Part shown: one piece after another, positions 59,519 to 64,000 of the stretch
How positions within the stretch are numbered: the stretch's first letter is position 1
Layout: each line of letters starts with the position of its first letter
Assembly: GCF_023910625.1 (NCBI RefSeq)
Contig: NZ_JAAVVW010000003.1
Span: 1,488,001-1,552,000, forward strand
Reading direction: 5' to 3'
DNA from: Limnohabitans sp.
Lineage (GTDB): Bacteria > Pseudomonadota > Gammaproteobacteria > Burkholderiales > Burkholderiaceae_C
Length of the DNA stretch: 64,000 bases
Made by a program: the position numbers and the translations under genes
Notes under the pieces: model-generated
What the model saw: the letters and a program-made list of their open reading frames with translations, nothing else
Database searches by the model: none
What the model was told of the DNA's origin: nothing

Positions 59519-60754
59519 TCAAAGCAGACCTGCCGCCCGCAACTTGTCTTTCTTGCTGGGCCGGGAGCCCTTGATTCCCCCATTGCCGGGTGATGGTGGT
59601 GGGGGGGTTTCGGTCTGCTCAAAGCCTGGGATTTGCTCCAAAGCGAGTTCCAGGCTTTCGCGTTTCTGGATCAGCTGCCAATGCGAGAGCGCTGCTGCGG
59701 TGACAAAGCTCACCGCGTCGCCGTGCTCCCCCGCTCTGCCCGTGCGGCCGATGCGGTGGGTGTAGTCAGTGGCCGAACGCGGCAGGTCGTAGTTGACCAC
59801 CACGGGCAGCATGGCGATGTCGATGCCGCGTGAGGCCAGGTCGGTGGTGACCATCACGTCCCAACGGCCGGCCTTGAATTCACTCAGCACCTCTTGCCTT
59901 GCCCCCTGGCTCATCTCGCCATGAAACGGCGTGGCAAACACACCCGCTTTGTAGAGCTTGTTCGCCACATGCTCGCAGGCGTAGCGCGTGGCCACAAACA
60001 CCAGCACCTGTTTCCAGCCGTTTTCGCTGATCAAGTGACGCAGCAAGCTGGTGCGGCTTTTTTCATCCACGCTGATGGCGCGTTGCCTAATGTCGGGCTT
60101 GTGGCCCTCAAAGGCTTCCACGGTGATGCGCACCGGCTCACGCAGCAGCTTGGCCGCCAAGGCTTCAACCTCGGGTGCAAAGGTCGCCGAGAACAACAGG
60201 GTCTGCCGCTTCGCAGGCAACAGCGCCAGCACGCGTTGCAACTCGTCGGCAAAACCCAAATCCAGCAGGCGGTCGGCTTCGTCCAGCACCAAGTGCTGCA
60301 CATCGGCCAGGCGCACAGCGTTTTGGTCGATCAAATCGAGCAGGCGTCCCGGCGTGGCGACCACGATGTCGGCACCGCCACGCAGCGCCATCATTTGCGG
60401 GTTGACCGACACACCGCCAAACACGGTGATCACCTTGAGCGATTGAGGCAGCTTGTAGGCCAGATTGGCCAGCACATCGCCCACTTGCACCGCCAGCTCG
60501 CGCGTGGGCACCAGCACCAGGGTGCGCACGGGGCGACGGAAATTGGTCTGGCGCGGCGCGGCCAACAAGTGCTGCAACAGCGGCAATGCAAAAGCCAGCG
60601 TCTTGCCCGAACCGGTGGGCGCAGTGGCCCACACGTCGGCAGATTTCAGAACCGCTGGAATTGCCTCGGCCTGGATGGGTGTGGGGGCGTACAAGCCCAT
60701 GTCCGTCACGGCGCGCTGCAGGGGGACTATCAAGCCCAGTTCAGAGAAGTTCAA
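59519..60754 (-). CDS. rhlE: DEAD-box RNA helicase, RhlE-like
   Basis: 411 residues. The start is a TTG at 60754: the frame has a stop just upstream and no ATG before the conserved MNFSELGL segment, so TTG initiation is inferred. Q motif YAPTPIQAEAIP, Walker A TAPTGSGKTLAF, PTRELAVQ, VATPGRLLDL, DEAD box VLDEADRLLDLGF, SAT motif, and HRIGRTGRAG. The short C-terminal tail (PPPPSPGNGGIKGSRPSKKDK) is basic, typical for RhlE. It probably remodels RNA in ribosome assembly or decay. Confidence 0.92.
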   Translation of the reverse strand: MNFSELGLIVPLQRAVTDMGLYAPTPIQAEAIPAVLKSADVWATAPTGSGKTLAFALPLLQHLLAAPRQTNFRRPVRTLVLVPTRELAVQVGDVLANLAYKLPQSLKVITVFGGVSVNPQMMALRGGADIVVATPGRLLDLIDQNAVRLADVQHLVLDEADRLLDLGFADELQRVLALLPAKRQTLLFSATFAPEVEALAAKLLREPVRITVEAFEGHKPDIRQRAISVDEKSRTSLLRHLISENGWKQVLVFVATRYACEHVANKLYKAGVFATPFHGEMSQGARQEVLSEFKAGRWDVMVTTDLASRGIDIAMLPVVVNYDLPRSATDYTHRIGRTGRAGEHGDAVSFVTAAALSHWQLIQKRESLELALEQIPGFEQTETPPPPSPGNGGIKGSRPSKKDKLRAAGLL

Positions 60755-61073
60755 ACGGCAGACGTCCTAGTTGGTTGAGCGAATTCAATAAAGAGAGGGA
60801 ATCGTACCGCAAAGAGATGGTTTGGACGGTGTGTTAGCGCTAGACGCTCGACAAGACGGGCCACCAGTGCTAGGGACTACCGATACTCAAATAAATCCGG
60901 ACAAAGCTTGTGACAACGAGGTCATCAATGACGGTGCGTTCTTCAGACCTCCTGGCGCAGAGACAGCAAGCAGTGCAAATGGAAATTTAGATCTGCAAAT
61001 ATCCAGTCAACTATCGAACCTATCTAATGATTCACGGTTAATCGCGAGAGCCAACAGAGGTGGCCAGACAGCG
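60755..61073. other. 319-base intergenic region at the edge of the R-M segment
   Basis: Contains no recognisable gene. Reading frames on either strand have no domain signature. From about 60840 on, base composition becomes visibly less GC-rich than the neighbouring genes, suggesting the left boundary of acquired DNA. No direct repeat flanking the R-M segment was identified. Confidence 0.5.
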
Positions 61074-61662
61074 CTATGACTCGGAGTGCTTCGGAAATTT
61101 CTTCATCAGCCAACCCAAGACTTCCAGTTGGTCTTGTGAAGTGGCACGGCGAACCTGAATCAGCAGTTTCTGTAGATCGGGCCGGGTCAGTGTGGCGTTG
61201 GATGCGCCCTCATTGCAGACCGAGCATATCGCGCGGAGGTTAGAAGGGTCATCGGTACCCCCCATACTTTTGTCAATAACATGCCCAAGGTGCAAACGAG
61301 TTTTTCGCGTGGAATCATAAGGATGCTGCTCTCCAGCGACAGATCCGCACATTTGGCAGGTGAATCCATTGCGATCTAGGACGAACGCTCGGGTTTCTTT
61401 AGAAATAGCCCCTGGCAAACGCTTGTTGGGGCTTTGGCGTTTCCAAAAGGTATTGACCGGGCTTGAGCTCACTTCTGTCGTTGTGCGTCAATATCTGGTA
61501 TCCCTCTTCGGTTTGCAGCTCACGTACTCTTCTTGCCCATTCGGATTGGTTGTCTGCAATAAGACGCAACTCATCAGAGTCCATAACACGACCGATATTG
61601 GCTAGAAAGTGCGCGCGAAGCTTGGCCTTTGCACCGCCCCTGATCTTTTTTTCGACAGTCAT
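61074..61662 (-). pseudogene. HNH restriction endonuclease, frameshifted
   Basis: Begins at the ATG at 61662, 4 bases after the methyltransferase stop. First half: IRGGAKAKLRAHFLANIGR and DSDELRLIADNQSEWARRVR, a winged-helix domain ending ETPKPQQAFARGYF and stop. The other frame continues AISKETRAFVLDRNGFTCQMCG, LHLGHVIDKSMGGTDDPSNL, AICSVCNEGASN, an HNH nuclease with CxxC pairs. The two join without a gap if one G of the four-G run (CCCC at 61409-61412 on the plus strand) is removed (AGG GCT ATT). So one extra base splits a single fused enzyme. It could be a sequencing artefact in a short homopolymer or a real loss that leaves an orphan methyltransferase. Confidence 0.75.
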
Positions 61663-61666
61663 AGTT

Positions 61667-62626
61667 TTATGCTCGCTTGAGCTTGGTCTTGCCAACCTCA
61701 TTGAGTGCCATTTGAATTTGCTGGCCCACAGCACAAGCTACAGGTGGCGGAAATGCATTGCCAATCTGACGATAAGCAGCGGTTTTTTTACCGCTGAATT
61801 GCCAATGGTCTGGAAAACCCTGAATGCGTGCGGCCATGCGTACGGTCAATCGCGGCATGCCGACGAAGTTAGGCTCAGGGACATCATCTGCAATGCCTTT
61901 GCCGTCCACGCCCAATGTTGCCCATGCTTTTTTTGCGCGAGTGGGACCCAAATCCGGCCCGCCATGTTTTTTGCTGCCACCGACGAGCGTTGGAGCAATG
62001 TCGCAGGCCAATTCACGCCAAGCTTTCGCCCCTCGCCATCCCTTGGAAGCCATGAGGTCATAAAGTGCCTCCCCAACCGAAAGTACTGGCTGTAAATCGG
62101 GTGTCGGCCAGTTAAAAAATCTGGATGCATCCGATTTCAAAGCAACAAAAACCACGCGAGGCCTGAGTTGAGGAACGCCAAAATCTCTGGCGTTAAGTAA
62201 GCGCCATTCAGCTATGTAGCCTAATTTTTTAAGATCACTGATGATTTTGGCTCTGTATTCATCGAATACTGAATCAAGCAAGCCGCGAACGTTTTCTAGC
62301 ATCACGGCTTGTGGTTTGCACTCAGACACCAAGCGCAGGGCTTCTGGAAACAAATCACGCTCATCATCGTTGCCTAGCTGTTTGCCTGCTTTGGAAAAGG
62401 GTGGACAAGGTACACCTCCGGCCAGAAGCTCAAGCCCTTGCCACTTATCGGCTGAAAAATGGTGCAAATCGCCTTCCACCACATGCCATTGAGGGCGATT
62501 GAAACGCAAAGTCTGACATGCCGGCGCCTCAATTTCGACCAAGCAAGAATGGTCAAACCCAGCCTGCTCTAATCCCAGCGCTTGACCGCCTGCACCTGCA
62601 CAAATCTCGATGGAATTGAACGTCAT
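61667..62626 (-). CDS. DNA (cytosine-5-)methyltransferase, type II
   Basis: 319 residues. Motif I FNSIEICAGAGGQALGLEQA, motif IV PCPPFS with catalytic Cys74, motif VI ENVRGLL, motif VIII with QLRPRVVFVAL, and motifs IX-X RQIGNAFPPPVACAVG. It methylates C5 of cytosine in an unknown short recognition site. Codon use and composition are visibly different from the surrounding core genes, a sign of transfer. The ATG at 62626 has only a weak RBS. A LexA-type box lies 25 bases upstream. The partner HNH enzyme follows. Confidence 0.92.
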   Translation of the reverse strand: MTFNSIEICAGAGGQALGLEQAGFDHSCLVEIEAPACQTLRFNRPQWHVVEGDLHHFSADKWQGLELLAGGVPCPPFSKAGKQLGNDDERDLFPEALRLVSECKPQAVMLENVRGLLDSVFDEYRAKIISDLKKLGYIAEWRLLNARDFGVPQLRPRVVFVALKSDASRFFNWPTPDLQPVLSVGEALYDLMASKGWRGAKAWRELACDIAPTLVGGSKKHGGPDLGPTRAKKAWATLGVDGKGIADDVPEPNFVGMPRLTVRMAARIQGFPDHWQFSGKKTAAYRQIGNAFPPPVACAVGQQIQMALNEVGKTKLKRA

Positions 62627-62650
62627 AGATATACCCCAAAGAACAGCATT

Positions 62651-62670
62651 AACTGTACAAGTATACAGTT
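62651..62670. promoter_or_regulatory. LexA-type SOS box before the methyltransferase
   Basis: AACTGTACAAGTATACAGTT contains CTGT-N8-ACAG, the LexA recognition pattern known from E. coli and other proteobacteria, within a perfect 8-bp inverted repeat (TAACTGTA / TACAGTTA, spacer 6). TATACT inside it could serve as a -10 on the minus strand, so LexA binding would shut transcription of the R-M operon. Confidence 0.65.
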
Positions 62671-62732
62671 ATCAGCAGCAAATACCAGGAGGGCAGGCCG
62701 CGTTGCTCAAAGTTTACGTTTCGGATTTCCAT

Positions 62733-62801
62733 TCAGGTTGTCACCGCAAAAACGAAACGATTCATAGATTACATCGGTTCGCTCGCAATGACAGACCGGT
62801 T
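62733..62801. repeat. Degenerate copy of a TCATTGCGAGCGAA-type dispersed repeat
   Basis: On the minus strand CTGTCATTGCGAGCGAAC is followed by CGATGTAATC, close to the widespread bacterial element TCATTGCGAGCGAAGC...GCAATC. I judge this from memory. The copy is short and degenerate and lies at the right border of the R-M segment next to purH. Confidence 0.4.
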
Positions 62802-64000
62802 TTAATGCCGAAAGTGCCGCACGCCGGTGAACACCATCGCCACGCCGCGTTCGTTGGCGGCGTCAATGACTTCCTGGTCTCGCATCGAGCCACCGGGCTG
62901 GACCACGCAGGTGGCGCCCGCGTCCACCACCACATCGAGGCCGTCGCGGAAGGGGAAGAAGGCGTCGCTCGCCACCACGGTGTGTTGCAGGCTGAGCTTG
63001 GCCGCTTCGGCCTTGATGCTGGCGATGCGGGCCGAGTCGAGGCGGCTCATTTGGCCAGCGCCCACGCCCATGGTCATGCCGTTTTTGCAGAACACGATGG
63101 CGTTGGATTTGACGAACTTGGCCACTTTCCAAGCGAACAGCAGGTCGTGCAGTTCTTCAGGGGTGGGTTGTTTGACGGTGACGATCTTCAAGTCGGCCAA
63201 AGCCAACTCGTGGTTGTCGGCGCTTTGCAGCAACAGGCCCGAGCCCACGCGTTTGGTCTCTAACGCGTTGCGCACTTGGCCATAGTTCGCGGGCAGCGCG
63301 ATTTTCATCAAGCGCACATTCACTTTGCTCTTGAAAATTTCCAACGCTTCGGCGCTGAATTCGGGGGCCATGAGCACTTCGACGAATTGCTTGCTCACCG
63401 CTTCGGCAGCGGCTTTGTCCACAGGGCGGTTGAAGGCAATGATGCCGCCGAAGGCGCTGGTGGGGTCAGTTTGGAAAGCCTTGCTGTAGGCCTCGAGTGC
63501 GGTTGCGCCAACGGCCACGCCGCAGGGGTTGGCGTGTTTGACGATCACGCAGGCGGTGGCCTCGAAACTCTTCACACATTCCCACGCCGCATCGGCATCG
63601 GCGATGTTGTTGTAGCTCAGCTCTTTGCCTTGCAGCTGCACGCCGGTGGCGAGCGATCCGGCCGCAGGTGCCAAGTCGCGGTACCAAGCGGCTTGCTGGT
63701 GGCTGTTCTCGCCGTAGCGCAGGTCTTGCACCTTGACGTATTGCTCGTTGAATTGGCCTGAGAACTGGGCGCGTTCGGGCACGTAGGTTTCGCTCAGCTT
63801 CTCGGCTTCGAAGTTCACGCTCGACAAGTAGTTGCTGATCGCGCCGTCGTATTGGCTGATGCGGTTGAACGCAGCCACGGACAAAGCAAAGCGCAGTTTG
63901 TCGCTCAATTTCCCGCTGGCCCTCAGCTCGGCGATCACGTCGGCGTATTGGCTGGCGTCGGTCACGATGCCCACATCTTTCCAGTTCTTGGCAGCGCTGC
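62802..64000 (-). CDS. purH: Bifunctional AICAR formyltransferase / IMP cyclohydrolase, 3' part
   Basis: About 399 codons of the C-terminal portion; the start lies beyond the right edge. The AICAR transformylase domain is seen: [65 protein letters not shown] and [17 protein letters not shown]. The N-terminal IMP cyclohydrolase (MGS-fold) domain would be largely outside; a remnant [16 protein letters not shown] is at the edge. It catalyses the last two steps of purine synthesis. Confidence 0.95.
   Translation of the reverse strand, partial: SAAKNWKDVGIVTDASQYADVIAELRASGKLSDKLRFALSVAAFNRISQYDGAISNYLSSVNFEAEKLSETYVPERAQFSGQFNEQYVKVQDLRYGENSHQQAAWYRDLAPAAGSLATGVQLQGKELSYNNIADADAAWECVKSFEATACVIVKHANPCGVAVGATALEAYSKAFQTDPTSAFGGIIAFNRPVDKAAAEAVSKQFVEVLMAPEFSAEALEIFKSKVNVRLMKIALPANYGQVRNALETKRVGSGLLLQSADNHELALADLKIVTVKQPTPEELHDLLFAWKVAKFVKSNAIVFCKNGMTMGVGAGQMSRLDSARIASIKAEAAKLSLQHTVVASDAFFPFRDGLDVVVDAGATCVVQPGGSMRDQEVIDAANERGVAMVFTGVRHFRH

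Noticed and set aside
60822..61079. 85-codon plus-strand frame between rhlE and the HNH gene
   Set aside because: No domain, no ribosome binding site, and it lies in compositionally odd border DNA. Not called a gene.
1..64000. CRISPR arrays, prophage genes, complete IS elements or rRNA genes
   Set aside because: No regularly spaced repeats, integrase, transposase, capsid-type or rRNA sequence was recognised on either strand.

Overview
The window is a gene-dense, high-GC chromosomal segment of a betaproteobacterium. The gene content and order (soxCDYZAXB, pyrR-pyrB-pyrC', rubredoxin-thiD-hemL, tamAB, an OHCU decarboxylase/allantoate amidohydrolase fusion) suggest Burkholderiales, most likely Comamonadaceae. 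No rRNA operon, CRISPR array, prophage or complete insertion sequence is visible. One tRNA gene, tRNA-Arg(CCT), lies at 22395-22469.

Layout. 1-7548: purine salvage to ureide degradation (xdhA start, uraH, a GntR regulator, puuE, a uraD-allC fusion, an M20 hydrolase) plus a secreted nuclease and a PPK2 kinase. 7893-12819: LysR/NhaR-type regulator, TerC membrane protein, beta-ketoadipyl-CoA-type thiolase, a DUF1841 protein and cytochrome c4. 12926-21306: a tightly packed + strand run of MoxR ATPase, acetyltransferase, CoxE-like VWA protein, TamA and TamB. 22526-44697: a large sulfur-oxidation region. It holds soxCDYZAXB plus soxH, two small c-cytochromes, a rhodanese, a tripartite RND efflux system with its own ArsR, a YqjD/YqjE-like stress cassette, thioredoxin-fold proteins, a SoxT/TsuA-type thiosulfate transporter, flavocytochrome c sulfide dehydrogenase, a second ArsR and a persulfide-dioxygenase-like metallohydrolase. 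45012-54672: HIT protein, Fe(III)-type ABC transporter, lysophospholipid acyltransferase, pyrimidine genes (pyrC'-pyrB-pyrR), ruvX, algH/yqgE, photolyase, rubredoxin. 54777-60754: thiD, hemL, a broken Bug receptor, a VapBC-like pair, DUF6172, RhlE-like helicase. 61074-62626: a type II restriction-modification pair, visibly more AT-rich than its surroundings. 62802-64000: the 3' part of purH.

How the genes fit together. The complete soxXA/YZ/B/CD set predicts full oxidation of thiosulfate to sulfate in the periplasm. The transporter, FCSD, rhodanese and metallohydrolase would handle thiosulfate uptake, sulfide and persulfide. A perfect ATTC-N8-GAAT palindrome upstream of soxC and a Cys-bearing ArsR in the fcc operon suggest persulfide-responsive control. 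The purine genes form a route from urate breakdown products to ureidoglycine.

Four genes carry lesions visible in the DNA: a TolC-like outer-membrane factor (two single-base insertions), a TlpA/SoxW-like thioredoxin (in-frame TAA), a Bug receptor (in-frame TAG where CAG is expected) and the HNH restriction enzyme (one extra G in a G run). They could be true decay or sequence errors; reads would decide. The least described candidates are the rhodanese/RND/DUF2892/ArsR module, a LexA-type box in front of the restriction-modification operon, a repeat element inserted in frame in the uraD-allC fusion, and a 39-residue ORF with a strong ribosome binding site in the fcc operon.
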